A stretch of DNA of 64,000 nucleotides, from NCBI RefSeq assembly GCF_900591205.1, contig NZ_UUPU01000027.1, positions 62,001 through 126,000 on the forward strand, read 5' to 3'. This stretch comes from Pseudomonas viridiflava. Its GTDB lineage: Bacteria > Pseudomonadota > Gammaproteobacteria > Pseudomonadales > Pseudomonadaceae. Under the pieces are notes generated by a model. It did no database searches. It was not told where the DNA came from and was given only the letters and a program-made list of their open reading frames with translations. Positions 27,697 through 37,527 of the stretch are shown here, one piece after another; the first letter of the stretch is position 1; every line of letters starts with the position of its first letter. The translations under genes were made by a program, and so were the position numbers.

Positions 27697-27863
27697 GCTG
27701 ACTGAACGGCTCCAAACGAACCGTTAGTGGCCTCTGTGTAAAGTTTGCAAAGTTTATACCCGTGACGCCGGGCGCACAATGCAGCAGACCACAAGCAAAA
27801 TCAAAGGTTTGCGTTAACTTGGCGGTTTTGCGCAAATTGTTTGACGCCTTATCCCCAGAAACA

Positions 27864-27889
27864 ACAAACCCGGCCTGAGCCGGGTTTGT
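27864..27889 (-). terminator. Rho-independent-type terminator after PerM gene
   Basis: ACAAACCCGGC and GCCGGGTTTGT form an 11-base-pair perfect stem with a 4-base loop, ten bases past the permease stop on the minus strand; the following T-run is weak. Confidence 0.75.
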
Positions 27890-27899
27890 GATGAAACGG

Positions 27900-28973
27900 T
27901 TACAGGCCGGGGTCTTCGACGCCCGTGTACACATCCGAATCCTTGTACAGATCATGCACATGGCGCACCAGCACCATGATCACCGCCGCCACCGGCAGCG
28001 CCAGCAGGATACCGGTAAAGCCAAACAGCTCACCCCCCGCCAGGATCGCGAAAATCACCGCCACCGGGTGCAGGCCAATCCGGTCCCCCACCAGCAGCGG
28101 CGTGAGCACCATGCCCTCCAGGGCCTGGCCGACCATGAACACTGCGACAATCCCCAGCATCGGGTACAGGTCGCCACCGAACTGGAACAGCCCCGCCACC
28201 AACGCCGCGCCGATACCGATCACAAAGCCCATATACGGCACGATTGCCGCCAAGCCGGCGATCAGGCCGATCAACAGGCCCAGCTCCAGACCGATAGCCA
28301 TCAAGCCGGCCGCGTAGATGATCCCCAGGGCCAGCATCACCAGCAACTGGCCGCGCACGAATGCGCCGAGCACCTCATGGCACTCTCCCGCCAGGGACAC
28401 GATGCGCTCTTCGTTGTTGCGCGGCAGCAGGCTGCGAATCTTGGCCATCATGACGTCCCAGTCACGCAGCAGGTAGAACGCTACCACCGGGATCAGCACC
28501 AGGTTGGTCAGCCAGCCGATCAGTGCCAGGCTGGACGCAGTGGCCTGGCTGAGCACCACACCGACGATATCGGTGGTCTGGCCCATGTGCTCGCTGATGG
28601 CGGCCTTGACCTTGTCGAACTTCCAGAAACCATCAGCCAACCCCAGCTTGGCCTGAGCCCACGGCATCGCCGTGTGCTGCAGCCAGTCGAGCATTTGCGG
28701 CGCCAGCTCGTACAGGCGAAACAGTTGCTTGGCCAACATCGGCACCAGCACCAGTACCAGCGCGGTGATAATCAATGTGAACAGGGCAAACACTGCCACT
28801 ACGCCCAGGGTACGCGACAGACCGGCCTTCTCCAGGCGATCCACCACGGGATCGAACAGATAGGCCAGCAGCAACGCAACCAGGAACGGCGTCAGGATCG
28901 AATGCAGCAAGAATACAAAAACGCACAGCAGGACGATCCCGCCAAGCCACACCCAACGACGCGTATCCGCCAT
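27900..28973 (-). CDS. AI-2E family (PerM-like) permease
   Basis: This 357-residue protein has about eight membrane helices: an N-terminal pair, a long periplasmic or cytosolic middle region (about residues 90-190), and the family-specific C-terminal block with GLIAGLAAIVPYMGFVIG and GDRIGLHPVAVIFAILAGGELFG. Members include sodium/proton antiporters and the AI-2 exporter TqsA, so the substrate is uncertain. I chose ATG 28973, with GGAG six bases upstream; ATG 28985 is also in frame but lacks a ribosome site. Confidence 0.88.
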   Translation of the reverse strand: MADTRRWVWLGGIVLLCVFVFLLHSILTPFLVALLLAYLFDPVVDRLEKAGLSRTLGVVAVFALFTLIITALVLVLVPMLAKQLFRLYELAPQMLDWLQHTAMPWAQAKLGLADGFWKFDKVKAAISEHMGQTTDIVGVVLSQATASSLALIGWLTNLVLIPVVAFYLLRDWDVMMAKIRSLLPRNNEERIVSLAGECHEVLGAFVRGQLLVMLALGIIYAAGLMAIGLELGLLIGLIAGLAAIVPYMGFVIGIGAALVAGLFQFGGDLYPMLGIVAVFMVGQALEGMVLTPLLVGDRIGLHPVAVIFAILAGGELFGFTGILLALPVAAVIMVLVRHVHDLYKDSDVYTGVEDPGL

Positions 28974-29015
28974 AAACCACTCCATTATTTGCTTCTATCT
29001 ATATAGGAAGAACAT

Positions 29016-30056
29016 TTACCAACGAAAACGCAGCTGCGCCTGGGGTTCAGGCGTTACAGCCGGTTGCGTGCCATCGACCACCGGTTGCGGCGCAGGTGCC
29101 TCACCCGCCGGCACCTCCTGCAATTTGGCCAGGCTCAATTGGGTACGCAACTGCTCGGCACTGCCGTTGACGCGATACACAATACGATTGCCATCCACTA
29201 ACTGCGGCTGGCCGCCGAACGGTTCCAGCAGATGCCCCAAAGCGGCATAACGCTCCAGGTTCATGCCCTGCACTTCAAGCAGTTGCTCGGCACTGACACC
29301 GAGCTTGACCGCAAAACGCGGGGCCAGCTTCTGGCTGACGGCGAGCAATACCGCATCGGCCACAGCCGCCGTGTCGGCACCTTGCGCCGTGCCCTGCTCG
29401 CTCTTGTCGCCCAGCCACAACCGCCATTTGGCTTGCCATTGGTTGCCTTCCTGACGCGCATGCACCGCGAGCAAAGCATCCGCGCCATAGCGTTCGGAGG
29501 CGGCGCGCAAGGGCGTGGCATCGGCACTTTCAAGATTCGGCGCGGTGGCGACCACCTGCTCATCCAGGTCGCCCAACGGCAGGCGCAGTGGCAAGCCACG
29601 GTGCTGGGCCGCACGGCGCAGCGCCTGGGCGATGGTCTGGCCATCCCCCACCAGGCTGCTGCCTTCGGTAGAGTCGTTCAGCCACCAGCCGAGGATCGAC
29701 GGCCGATTGCTGCCCCAGATCGACAGGCCCGCATCACGCAAGGCGCGATCGGTGCTGACCGGGTCAAAATCCACTTGCAGGCTTTCCGGCGGGCCGGCGT
29801 CGTAGCCGTATTGGCTGATGATTTGCTGCGGGTCCTTGCGAATCGCCGCCAGGCCCGGCCCTTCGGCGGCCTTGGCGTCGCCGGTGAGGCGAATCACCAG
29901 GGTTTGCACGGCGCGCTGGGTAGCCTGGTCACGCTCTTGCGGCGATTGGCTGCTGACGGGTTCAAGTACTTGGTAAAGGCCATTGAGGGTTTCGGCATGA
30001 CTCGCCAGGCTGACCAACGACAAACAGCCTACAAAAAACAATTTACACAGACGCAT
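29016..30056 (-). CDS. DUF2066 domain periplasmic protein
   Basis: This 346-residue protein has a Sec signal peptide (LCKLFFVGCLSLVSLASHA) followed by the DUF2066 domain, with RAVQTLVIRLTGD and NRPSILGWWLND. A proline/glutamate-rich C-terminal tail ends FRW. The function is unknown. It is upstream of the PerM gene on the same strand (42 bases) and divergent from purM, the position of PA0946 as recalled. Confidence 0.85.
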   Translation of the reverse strand: MRLCKLFFVGCLSLVSLASHAETLNGLYQVLEPVSSQSPQERDQATQRAVQTLVIRLTGDAKAAEGPGLAAIRKDPQQIISQYGYDAGPPESLQVDFDPVSTDRALRDAGLSIWGSNRPSILGWWLNDSTEGSSLVGDGQTIAQALRRAAQHRGLPLRLPLGDLDEQVVATAPNLESADATPLRAASERYGADALLAVHARQEGNQWQAKWRLWLGDKSEQGTAQGADTAAVADAVLLAVSQKLAPRFAVKLGVSAEQLLEVQGMNLERYAALGHLLEPFGGQPQLVDGNRIVYRVNGSAEQLRTQLSLAKLQEVPAGEAPAPQPVVDGTQPAVTPEPQAQLRFRW

Positions 30057-30413
30057 GGAAGATTCCCGAACGACAAATTTAGCGGCTGGAACAGACCGCG
30101 TGAACTCGGTTTGGCAAGGCTGTGACCACAGCCACCGGCAAAACATTCACAGGGTCTCGGCAGTTTTTGTACTGTCACAACGATAGCGGGTTAAAGGCTA
30201 TACCTTAATACGTACCCTCGCAGAGCCGATTAGCATTTTTTTAACCGTACTTTTTTAATCTATATGGCCCTGCCCGTCGGCCCGAGGATGGCCGCTGCCC
30301 CTCAAGCCTGATAAAATCGCGCGCCTTCGCAGACCGTCAACGGCTGGGCTTCTTTTCAAAAGACCCCTGCCAGCTCGGTCGTTACCCAGAAATCCCCCCT
30401 AAAGGCCTGGATC
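30057..30413 (+). promoter_or_regulatory. Divergent promoter region upstream of purMN
   Basis: These 357 bases between divergent genes hold no ORF. An AT-rich block (30220-30262) could be an upstream activating element. TAAAAT at 30312-30317 is the best -10 match for purM transcription; the matching -35 is weak. I could not find a convincing PurR-type palindrome. Confidence 0.4.
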
Positions 30414-31472
30414 ATGAGCAAGCAACCCTCCCTGAGCTACAAGGACGCCGGTGTAGACATCGACGCCGGTGAAGCATTGGTCGAACGCATCAAGAGCGTC
30501 GCCAAGCGCACTGCGCGCCCCGAAGTCATGGGCGGCCTGGGCGGTTTTGGCGCCCTCTGCGAAATCCCGGCCGGCTACAAACAGCCTGTGCTGGTCTCCG
30601 GCACCGACGGTGTGGGCACCAAGCTGCGCCTGGCACTGAACCTGAACAAGCACGACAGCATCGGCATCGACCTGGTCGCCATGTGCGTCAACGACCTGGT
30701 GGTCTGCGGCGCCGAGCCGTTGTTCTTCCTGGACTACTACGCCACCGGCAAGCTCAACGTCGAGACCGCCACCCAGGTGGTCACCGGCATCGGTGCCGGC
30801 TGCGAATTGTCGGGTTGCTCCCTGGTCGGCGGCGAAACCGCTGAAATGCCAGGCATGTACGAAGGCGAAGACTACGACCTGGCCGGTTTCTGCGTCGGCG
30901 TTGTAGAGAAATCCGAAATCATCGACGGCTCCAAAGTGGCTGCCGGTGACGCCCTGCTGGCCCTGCCATCCTCCGGCCCGCACTCCAACGGCTACTCGCT
31001 GATCCGCAAGATCATCGAAGTGTCCGGCGCCGACATCGAAAGCATCCAGCTCGACGGCAAGCCACTGACCGACCTGCTGATGGCCCCGACGCGCATCTAC
31101 GTCAAGCCGTTGCTCAAGCTGATCAAGGACACCGGCGCGGTCAAGGCCATGGCCCACATCACCGGTGGCGGCTTGCTGGACAACATCCCGCGTGTACTGC
31201 CAAAAGGCGCCCAGGCGATTGTCGACGTGGCCAGCTGGCAGCGCCCGGCAGTATTCGATTGGCTGCAAGAGAAAGGCAACGTCAACGAAACCGAAATGCA
31301 CCGCGTGCTGAACTGCGGCGTAGGCATGGTGATCTGCGTGGCTCAGGAGCATGTGGAAAGCGCGCTGAACGTACTGCGTGAAGCCGGCGAGCAGCCATGG
31401 GTCATCGGTCAGATCGCCACCGCACCGGAAGGCGCGGCTCAGGTTGAACTGAAGAACCTCAAGGCTCATTAA
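30414..31472 (+). CDS. purM: Phosphoribosylformylglycinamidine cyclo-ligase (AIR synthetase)
   Basis: This 352-residue enzyme catalyses ATP-dependent ring closure to AIR in purine synthesis. Motifs are [33 protein letters not shown], the glycine-rich [11 protein letters not shown] and [16 protein letters not shown]. The size is typical. Its stop codon overlaps the purN start (TAATG), so the two are translationally coupled. Confidence 0.98.
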   Translation: MSKQPSLSYKDAGVDIDAGEALVERIKSVAKRTARPEVMGGLGGFGALCEIPAGYKQPVLVSGTDGVGTKLRLALNLNKHDSIGIDLVAMCVNDLVVCGAEPLFFLDYYATGKLNVETATQVVTGIGAGCELSGCSLVGGETAEMPGMYEGEDYDLAGFCVGVVEKSEIIDGSKVAAGDALLALPSSGPHSNGYSLIRKIIEVSGADIESIQLDGKPLTDLLMAPTRIYVKPLLKLIKDTGAVKAMAHITGGGLLDNIPRVLPKGAQAIVDVASWQRPAVFDWLQEKGNVNETEMHRVLNCGVGMVICVAQEHVESALNVLREAGEQPWVIGQIATAPEGAAQVELKNLKAH

Positions 31473-32122
31473 TGTCTCAGACCTGTGATGTCGTGGTGCT
31501 GCTTTCCGGCACCGGCAGTAACTTGCAGGCCCTGATCGACAGCACGCGCACCGGCAACAGCCCGGTGCGCATCGCTGCGGTGATCTCCAACCGCAGCGAC
31601 GCCTACGGCCTGCAACGCGCCAGGGACGCAGGTATCGCTACCCGCGCCCTGGATCACAAGGCTTTCGAAGGCCGCGAAGCCTTCGATACCGCCTTGATTG
31701 AACTGATCGACGCCTTCAACCCCAAGCTCGTCGTCCTCGCCGGTTTCATGCGCATTCTCAGCCCTGATTTCGTGCGGCATTACCAAGGGCGCCTGCTGAA
31801 TATCCACCCTTCCCTGCTGCCCAAATACAAAGGGTTACATACCCACCAACGGGCCCTCGAGGCCGGTGACACGGAGCATGGCTGCAGCGTGCACTTCGTC
31901 ACCGAGGAACTCGATGGCGGGCCTCTGGTCGTACAGGCAGTGGTTCCGGTAGAGTCTGACGACTCGGCGCAGACCCTTGCGCAAAGGGTTCACACCCAGG
32001 AACACAGGATTTACCCGCTGGCTGTTCGCTGGTTTGCCGAGGGGCGGTTGATTCTTGGCGACCAGGGTGCATTATTGGACGGTCAGTTACTCGCGGCCAG
32101 CGGCCACTTGATTCGAACCTAG
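31472..32122 (+). CDS. purN: Phosphoribosylglycinamide formyltransferase 1
   Basis: This 216-residue folate-dependent GAR transformylase has VVLLSGTGSNLQALID, LAGFMRILSPDFV, the catalytic NIHPSLLPKYKGLHTHQRALE region (Asn-His) and CSVHFVTEELDGGP with the third catalytic Asp. It overlaps purM by one base. The DUF3108 gene follows after eight bases. Confidence 0.97.
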   Translation: MSQTCDVVVLLSGTGSNLQALIDSTRTGNSPVRIAAVISNRSDAYGLQRARDAGIATRALDHKAFEGREAFDTALIELIDAFNPKLVVLAGFMRILSPDFVRHYQGRLLNIHPSLLPKYKGLHTHQRALEAGDTEHGCSVHFVTEELDGGPLVVQAVVPVESDDSAQTLAQRVHTQEHRIYPLAVRWFAEGRLILGDQGALLDGQLLAASGHLIRT

Positions 32123-32130
32123 GAGATTTT

Positions 32131-32844
32131 ATGCGTCGCGCCTTGCTCTTCGCTTTTGCGCTGTTCGCCTTGCCCGCCGTGCAAGCAGCAGACCTACACC
32201 CTTTCTCCGTAAGCTACACCGCCGACTGGAAACAGTTGCCCATGAGTGGCTCGGCTGAACGCAGCCTGGCCAAAAATGGCGATGGCACCTGGACCTTGAA
32301 TTTCAAGGCTTCCATGATGATTGCCAGCCTGACCGAAACCAGCGTGATCCTCTTCGACAAGGACACCCTGCAACCGAAGAGCTACACCTTCGAGCGCGGC
32401 GGCCTGGGCAAAGCCAAGAAGATCAACCTGGATTTCGACCAGTCCGCCAAGAAAGTCACTGGCTTTGAAAACAAGGACGCGGTCAACGTGCCCCTGCAAA
32501 GCGGCATGCTCGACAAGTCGACCTACCAGTTGGCGCTGCAGCGCGATGTGGCAGCCGGCAAGAAGAGCATGAGCTATAACGTGGTGGAAGGCACCGACGT
32601 CGACACCTACGACTTCCGTGTGATCGGCCCGGAAAAGGTCCAGACCAAGGTCGGCTCCATTGACGCGATCAAGGTTGAGCGCGTGCGTGACCCGACGCAA
32701 AGCAAGCGCATCACCCAGATGTGGTTTGCCAAAGACCAGGGCGGCATTCTGGTTGCCCTGCGCCAGGTCGAAACTGACGGCAAGGAATACAACATCATGC
32801 TTCAAGACGGCACCGTTGACGGCAAGGCTGTCAAAGGTAGCTGA
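32131..32844 (+). CDS. DUF3108 periplasmic protein
   Basis: This 237-residue protein has a Sec signal (RRALLFAFALFALPAVQAA) and a beta-rich DUF3108 domain: HPFSVSYTADWKQLP, TYQLALQRDVAAGKKSMSYNVV and ITQMWFAKDQGGILVALRQ. The fold resembles LolA/LolB-like or OmpA-assembly beta sheets, but no function is established. It is co-transcribed with purMN and followed by a terminator. AGGAG lies before the ATG. Confidence 0.87.
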   Translation: MRRALLFAFALFALPAVQAADLHPFSVSYTADWKQLPMSGSAERSLAKNGDGTWTLNFKASMMIASLTETSVILFDKDTLQPKSYTFERGGLGKAKKINLDFDQSAKKVTGFENKDAVNVPLQSGMLDKSTYQLALQRDVAAGKKSMSYNVVEGTDVDTYDFRVIGPEKVQTKVGSIDAIKVERVRDPTQSKRITQMWFAKDQGGILVALRQVETDGKEYNIMLQDGTVDGKAVKGS

Positions 32845-32866
32845 TGGGCTGGTGAGTCAAGAAAAG

Positions 32867-32894
32867 AGCCCCGCTGAATGCGGGGCTTTTTTTC
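32867..32894 (+). terminator. Rho-independent terminator of the purMN operon
   Basis: AGCCCCGC..GCGGGGCT stem followed by seven or more T. Confidence 0.93.
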
Positions 32895-32928
32895 GTCTGC
32901 GGTTTTTGTTCTGAAGCATCTGCCGTCA

Positions 32929-32993
32929 TCGCAGGCAAGCCAGCTCCCACCTTTGGAATGCATTTCAAAAGGTGGGAGCTGGCTTGCCTGCGA
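32929..32993. repeat. REPIN with symmetric spacer
   Basis: TCGCAGGCAAGCCAGCTCCC and its exact complement flank a spacer that is itself nearly palindromic (CACCTTTGGAATGCATTTC..), giving one long hairpin directly after the purMN terminator. Confidence 0.92.
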
Positions 32994-33224
32994 ACGCGGC
33001 AGACGGGTCAATACAGGCCCGAAAGCCTTACGCGAACATGAAACTTTTGTCATAAAACTCAGTTGCCTGCGGCGCAATCTCGCGGTTTACGCGGCCTGCA
33101 GCACTGTTGCGTTTCCTGCAATGAATTGTTGCGTGGAAAACCGGTTTACTTAGCAAGCTAACAAAACATATAACAAAGCCCTGCGACGACTTGCCGCAGA
33201 TCCACCAGAGATTGGAGCAAGCAG

Positions 33225-33413
33225 ATGACTGTAAAAGTAACTGAACGCGACGACGAACATATGTCCCACGAAGCACTGGGCCATGGGATTCACATCTGGG
33301 ATGTACACCAACAAGACCTGTTGGTCGGCATGTTTCACAACGAGAGCGACGCTCATAATTATAAAAACGAGCTTGAAGCCCTTGAGATGAGACGCCAGAC
33401 GCAAGGTTCCTGA
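33225..33413 (+). CDS. 62-residue protein, unknown
   Basis: The protein is small, acidic and histidine-rich (HIWDVHQQDLLVGMFHNESDAHNYKNELE) with no signal or membrane segment. Coding support comes from GGAG upstream of the ATG and a strong terminator 55 bases after the stop. I do not recognise the family. It stands alone between repeats. Confidence 0.72.
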   Translation: MTVKVTERDDEHMSHEALGHGIHIWDVHQQDLLVGMFHNESDAHNYKNELEALEMRRQTQGS

Positions 33414-33467
33414 AACGCTGAAATTGTGCAGGCATCCAGGCCCCACGCAGCTGGGGTGCCTATCAAT

Positions 33468-33504
33468 ACAAACCCCGCCTTTTGAGCGGGGTTTGTGTTT
33501 TTCT
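33468..33504 (+). terminator. Rho-independent terminator
   Basis: ACAAACCCCGC..GCGGGGTTTGT stem followed by GTTTTTCTT, after the 62-residue gene. Confidence 0.9.
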
Positions 33505-33524
33505 TGGGGCTGCTGCGCAGCCCA

Positions 33525-33549
33525 ACGCGGGCAAGCCCGCTCGCCACAG
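33525..33549. repeat. Single REP unit, CCGCTCGCCACAG variant
   Basis: AACGCGGGCAAGCCCGCTCG plus CCACA. The unit has TCGCCACAG where most here have TCCCACAG, as does the element at 44654. Confidence 0.75.
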
Positions 33550-33599
33550 TAAGCGCGACTGCCACAGCGAGACGCTGCCAAACGGGCGTTTTTAACGTC

Positions 33600-34145
33600 T
33601 CACCACATCAAATCATCCGGGATCTGGTAGGCGGCGTATGGATCATCCTCGTCCGGCACCTGGCTCTCGGTGAGGATATTGAGCTGCACGATACGCTCCG
33701 GTGCGCGCTCCTGGATCTTCAGCGCCGCTTCACGCGGGATCACCTCGTAACCGCCGCCGTGGTGCACGATCGCCAGCGAGCCGTTGCTCAGCTTGTTGCG
33801 CATCAGCGTGTTGACCGACAGGCGCTTGACCTTCTTGTCGTCCACGAAGTTGTAGTAGTCCTCGGTGGTCAGCTTGGGCAGACGCGAGGTTTCGATCAGT
33901 TGCTTGACCTGGGCCGTACGGGCCTTGGCCTCGGCCTTTTCCTGCTGCTGACGGTTCAGCTCCTGGTCACGCTTGACCTTTTCGGCCTGCGCCTCGGCAG
34001 CCAGGCGTGCCTGGGTGTCGTCAGCCTCGATCTGGCCTTTGTGGACCAGACGCTGCTGCTTCTGTTTCTCTTTGCCGACCTGTTTGGCCTGCTTTTGGTT
34101 GACCAGCCCTGCTTTGAGTAACTGGTCGCGAAGGGAAATGCTCAT
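33600..34145 (-). CDS. DUF2058 (YaiL-type) nucleoprotein
   Basis: This 181-residue charged protein begins SLRDQLLKAGLVNQKQAKQV, which is characteristic of DUF2058. A long Lys/Glu/Gln coiled coil to about residue 85 follows, then a compact C-terminal part with YYNFVDDKKVKRLSVN and GGYEVIPREAALKI. E. coli YaiL is described only as a nucleoprotein or polysaccharide-related family. It is 25 bases downstream of mazG on the same strand. Confidence 0.88.
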   Translation of the reverse strand: MSISLRDQLLKAGLVNQKQAKQVGKEKQKQQRLVHKGQIEADDTQARLAAEAQAEKVKRDQELNRQQQEKAEAKARTAQVKQLIETSRLPKLTTEDYYNFVDDKKVKRLSVNTLMRNKLSNGSLAIVHHGGGYEVIPREAALKIQERAPERIVQLNILTESQVPDEDDPYAAYQIPDDLMW

Positions 34146-34170
34146 GGTGCTTACTCACTTAGGCAACTGC

Positions 34171-35004
34171 TCAACCGCAGCTGGACACATTCTTTTCCTG
34201 ACGTTTGGCTTCGCCCCACAGGGCGTCCAACACTTCGAGGGTGCAATCTTCTATGGGTTGGTGCGTCTCGCGCAATGCCTGTTCGATAAATCGGAAACGT
34301 CGTTCGAACTTGGCATTGGCGCCGCGCAACGCGGTTTCCGGGTCGACCTTAAGGTGACGGGCCAGGTTGACCGCCGCGAACAGCAGGTCACCGACTTCAT
34401 CGGCGATGGCCACTGGGTCGTTGTCTGCCATGGCTTCGAGCACTTCATCCAGCTCTTCGCGCACGTTATCCACCACCGGCAACGCAGACGGCCAGTCGAA
34501 ACCGACCTGGCTGGCGCGCTTTTGCAACTTGGCGGCGCGGGACAGCGACGGTAAAGCCATAGGCACGTCGTCAAGCAGGGAAAGTTGCTCCGGCGCGTCG
34601 GATTTTTCTGCACGCTCTTCGGCTTTGATCTGCTCCCAACGCGCCTTCACCTGTTCTTCGCTGAGCTGAGGAATATCCAGCGGCGCATACAGATCACCGG
34701 TCGGGAACACATGCGGATGGCGGCGGATCAGCTTGCGCGTGATGCTGTCGATCACCCCGGCAAATTCGAAGCGCCCTTCTTCCCGCGCCAGTTGGCTGTA
34801 ATACACCACTTGGAACAGCAGGTCGCCCAACTCGCCTTGCAGATGATCAAAGTCGCCGCGCTCGATCGCGTCAGCGACTTCGTAGGCTTCTTCCAGGGTG
34901 TGCGGGACAATGCTCGCGTAGGTTTGCTTGATGTCCCACGGGCACCCGTATTGCGGGTCCCGCAGGCGGCTCATCAAGTGCAGCAGGTCTTCAAGTGAAT
35001 ACAT
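34171..35004 (-). CDS. mazG: Nucleoside triphosphate pyrophosphohydrolase MazG
   Basis: This 277-residue all-alpha NTP pyrophosphatase has two tandem MazG domains. The first has CPWDIKQTYASIVPHTLEEAYEVADAI and ELGDLLFQVVYYS; the second has EELDEVLEA and EVGDLLFAAVNLARHL. The EExxE/ExxD motifs bind magnesium. It removes abnormal NTPs and in E. coli lowers ppGpp after starvation (family knowledge); here it is next to relA. ATG 35004 has GAAAGAGA upstream and the canonical start MYSLEDLL. Confidence 0.95.
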   Translation of the reverse strand: MYSLEDLLHLMSRLRDPQYGCPWDIKQTYASIVPHTLEEAYEVADAIERGDFDHLQGELGDLLFQVVYYSQLAREEGRFEFAGVIDSITRKLIRRHPHVFPTGDLYAPLDIPQLSEEQVKARWEQIKAEERAEKSDAPEQLSLLDDVPMALPSLSRAAKLQKRASQVGFDWPSALPVVDNVREELDEVLEAMADNDPVAIADEVGDLLFAAVNLARHLKVDPETALRGANAKFERRFRFIEQALRETHQPIEDCTLEVLDALWGEAKRQEKNVSSCG

Positions 35005-35029
35005 CAGTCTCTTTCCGCTGAAGATCAAA

Positions 35030-35118
35030 TGTGGGAGGGGGCTTGCCCCCGATGAGGCCGGGTCTGCCAGACTTATATTGACTGACCCACCGCTATCGGG
35101 GGCAAGCCCCCTCCCACA
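35030..35118. repeat. REPIN, GGGGGCTTGCCCCC type
   Basis: TGTGGGAGGGGGCTTGCCCC and GGGGCAAGCCCCCTCCCACA in inverted orientation with a variable spacer, in the relA-mazG gap. Confidence 0.93.
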
Positions 35119-35130
35119 TTTTTGACCGCT

Positions 35131-37374
35131 TCAAGGTGTGCGATTACGCCGGGTCTCGATGATGTTCGGCAATTGGGAAATCCGCCCCAGCAACCGCCCC
35201 AGCGCGTCCAGCCCCGGAATCTCGATGGTCAAGGACATCAACGCAGTGTTGTCCTCTTTGTTCGAGCGGGTGTTGACCGCCAGCACGTTGATGCGCTCAT
35301 TGAGCAGCACTTGCGACACATCACGCAGCAAGCCGGAACGGTCGTACGCACGGATGATGATGTCCACCGGGTAGGTGAGCACCGGCACCGGGCCCCAGCT
35401 GACCTGGATGATGCGCTCCGGCTCGCGCCCGCCCAGTTGCAGCACCGAGGCACAATCCTGGCGGTGAATACTCACCCCACGGCCCTGGGTGATGTAACCG
35501 ACGATGGCGTCCCCCGGCAACGGCTGGCAGCAACCGGCCATTTGCGTCATCAGGTTGCCCACGCCCTGGATCTGGATATCGCCACGCTTGCCCGGCTTGT
35601 AACCGGTGGCCTTGCGTGGGATCAGCTCCAGCTGCTCGCTGCCGCGCTCCGGCTCGACCAGCTGTTGTGCCAGGTTGACCAGTTGCGCCAGGCGCAGGTC
35701 ACCGGCGCCAAGGGCGGCGAACATGTCTTCGGCGATCTTCATGTTGGCCTTTTCGGCCAGCTTGTCGAAGTCCACCTGCGGCAGGCCCAGGCGCGCCAGT
35801 TCGCGTTCGAGCAAGGTCTTGCCGGCGGCGACGTTCTGGTCGCGCGCCTGCAATTTGAACCAGTGAACGATCTTCGCCCGCGCCCGCGACGTGGTGATGT
35901 AGCCCAGGTTCGGGTTCAGCCAGTCGCGGCTCGGCGTGCCGTGCTTGCTGGTGATGATCTCGACCTGTTCACCGGTTTGCAGGCTGTAGTTGAGCGGCAC
36001 GATGCGCCCGTTGATCTTGGCGCCCCGGCAGTTGTGACCGATTTCGGTGTGCACGCGGTAGGCAAAGTCCAGCGGCGTGGCGCCCTTGGGCAAGTCGATG
36101 GCGTGGCCGTCGGGGGTGAAGATGTAGACCCGATCCGGCTCGATATCCACCCGCAACTGTTCGGCCAGGCCGCCGATATCGCCCAGCTCTTCGTGCCATT
36201 CCAGCACTTGGCGCAGCCAGGAGATTTTCTCTTCGTACTGGTTGGAGCCGGCCTTGACGTCGGTGCCCTTGTAACGCCAGTGCGCGCACACGCCCAGCTC
36301 CGCCTCTTCGTGCATGGCGTGGGTGCGGATCTGTACTTCGAGCACCTTGCCCTCAGGGCCGATCACGGCGGTGTGCAGCGAGCGATAGCCGTTTTCCTTG
36401 GGGTTGGCGATGTAGTCGTCGAACTCCTTCGGAATATGCCGCCACAGGGTGTGGACAATGCCCAGCGCGGTGTAGCAGTCGCGCATTTCCGGCACCAGCA
36501 CGCGCACGGCGCGCACGTCGTAGATCTGGCTGAACGCCAGGCCCTTGCGCTGCATTTTGCGCCAGATGGAATAGATGTGTTTGGCGCGACCGCTGATGTC
36601 GGCATCAACGCCGGTGGCCTGCAACTCGGAACGCAACTGGCCCATCACGTCAGTGATAAAGCGCTCACGGTCGAGCCGCCGCTCGTGCAGCAACGTGGCA
36701 ATCTGTTTGTATTGATCGGGCTCGAGGTAGCGGAAGGACAAATCCTCCAGCTCCCACTTGATATGGCCGATACCCAAGCGGTGCGCCAGCGGCGCGTAGA
36801 TGTCGAAGACCTCGCGGGCGACGCGGTTGCGCTTCTCGTCGTCGGCGGTCTTCACCGCTCGGATCGCGCAGGTGCGTTCGGCCAGCTTGATCAGTGCGAC
36901 GCGTACGTCGTCGACCATTGCCACCAGCATCTTGCGCAGGTTCTCGACCTGGCCCTGGGTGCCCAGCACCATAGACTGGCGCGGGCTGAGGCTGGCGCTG
37001 ATGGCGGCCATGCGCAGCACGCCGTCGATCAGCTTGGCCACCACGGAGCCGAAACGCTGGCCAACGGTGGCCAACGGAATATGCCCTTCACGCACGCCGC
37101 GATAGAGCACGGCGGCGATCAGCGAATCCTGGTCCAGCTTGAGATCGGCAAGGATCTCGGCGATTTCCAACCCGGTACGAAAGCTTGAAGTGCCTTCGGC
37201 CCACAGGTTTTTGGCCGCATTGTCTTGCTGTTCAGACTCACGAGCGAACTCGCAGGCTGCTTTCAAGGCTTCACGGTCCAGTGCCGGGTCGACACTGATG
37301 GCATGATCCAGCCATGCCTCGAGATTGATACTGCCGTCGGTGTTGATCGGCTGGTGTGCTCTCACCTGTACCAT
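35131..37374 (-). CDS. relA: GTP pyrophosphokinase RelA
   Basis: This 747-residue ribosome-associated (p)ppGpp synthetase triggers the stringent response. The N-terminal pseudo-hydrolase domain lacks the HD pair (VLYRGVREGHIPL), marking RelA rather than SpoT. The synthetase domain follows with YSIWRKMQRKGLAFSQIYD and ENGYRSLHTAVIGPEG. A TGS domain (VYIFTPDGHAIDLPKGATPLDFAY), a zinc-finger-like CCQPLPGDAIVGYIT region and a C-terminal ACT domain complete it. ATG 37374 gives the usual length. Confidence 0.97.
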   Translation of the reverse strand: MVQVRAHQPINTDGSINLEAWLDHAISVDPALDREALKAACEFARESEQQDNAAKNLWAEGTSSFRTGLEIAEILADLKLDQDSLIAAVLYRGVREGHIPLATVGQRFGSVVAKLIDGVLRMAAISASLSPRQSMVLGTQGQVENLRKMLVAMVDDVRVALIKLAERTCAIRAVKTADDEKRNRVAREVFDIYAPLAHRLGIGHIKWELEDLSFRYLEPDQYKQIATLLHERRLDRERFITDVMGQLRSELQATGVDADISGRAKHIYSIWRKMQRKGLAFSQIYDVRAVRVLVPEMRDCYTALGIVHTLWRHIPKEFDDYIANPKENGYRSLHTAVIGPEGKVLEVQIRTHAMHEEAELGVCAHWRYKGTDVKAGSNQYEEKISWLRQVLEWHEELGDIGGLAEQLRVDIEPDRVYIFTPDGHAIDLPKGATPLDFAYRVHTEIGHNCRGAKINGRIVPLNYSLQTGEQVEIITSKHGTPSRDWLNPNLGYITTSRARAKIVHWFKLQARDQNVAAGKTLLERELARLGLPQVDFDKLAEKANMKIAEDMFAALGAGDLRLAQLVNLAQQLVEPERGSEQLELIPRKATGYKPGKRGDIQIQGVGNLMTQMAGCCQPLPGDAIVGYITQGRGVSIHRQDCASVLQLGGREPERIIQVSWGPVPVLTYPVDIIIRAYDRSGLLRDVSQVLLNERINVLAVNTRSNKEDNTALMSLTIEIPGLDALGRLLGRISQLPNIIETRRNRTP

Positions 37375-37527
37375 CTTGCTTACCTTCCCTACGACGCATC
37401 TTTAAATGCGCCAAAAAATCATCGCTGACCTGCTGCGTAACCCTGGCATTGCAACCCTAGGCTACCTAGAACTCCCTGACAGGTCACGGCCCAGGAGACT
37501 ACAGGCCAGTCGGATTAAACGGGCATC

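Noticed and set aside
35122..37188. Plus-strand frame of 688 codons
   Set aside because: It is the antisense of relA, whose domains are complete on the minus strand; GC-rich codon bias makes such long shadow frames common.
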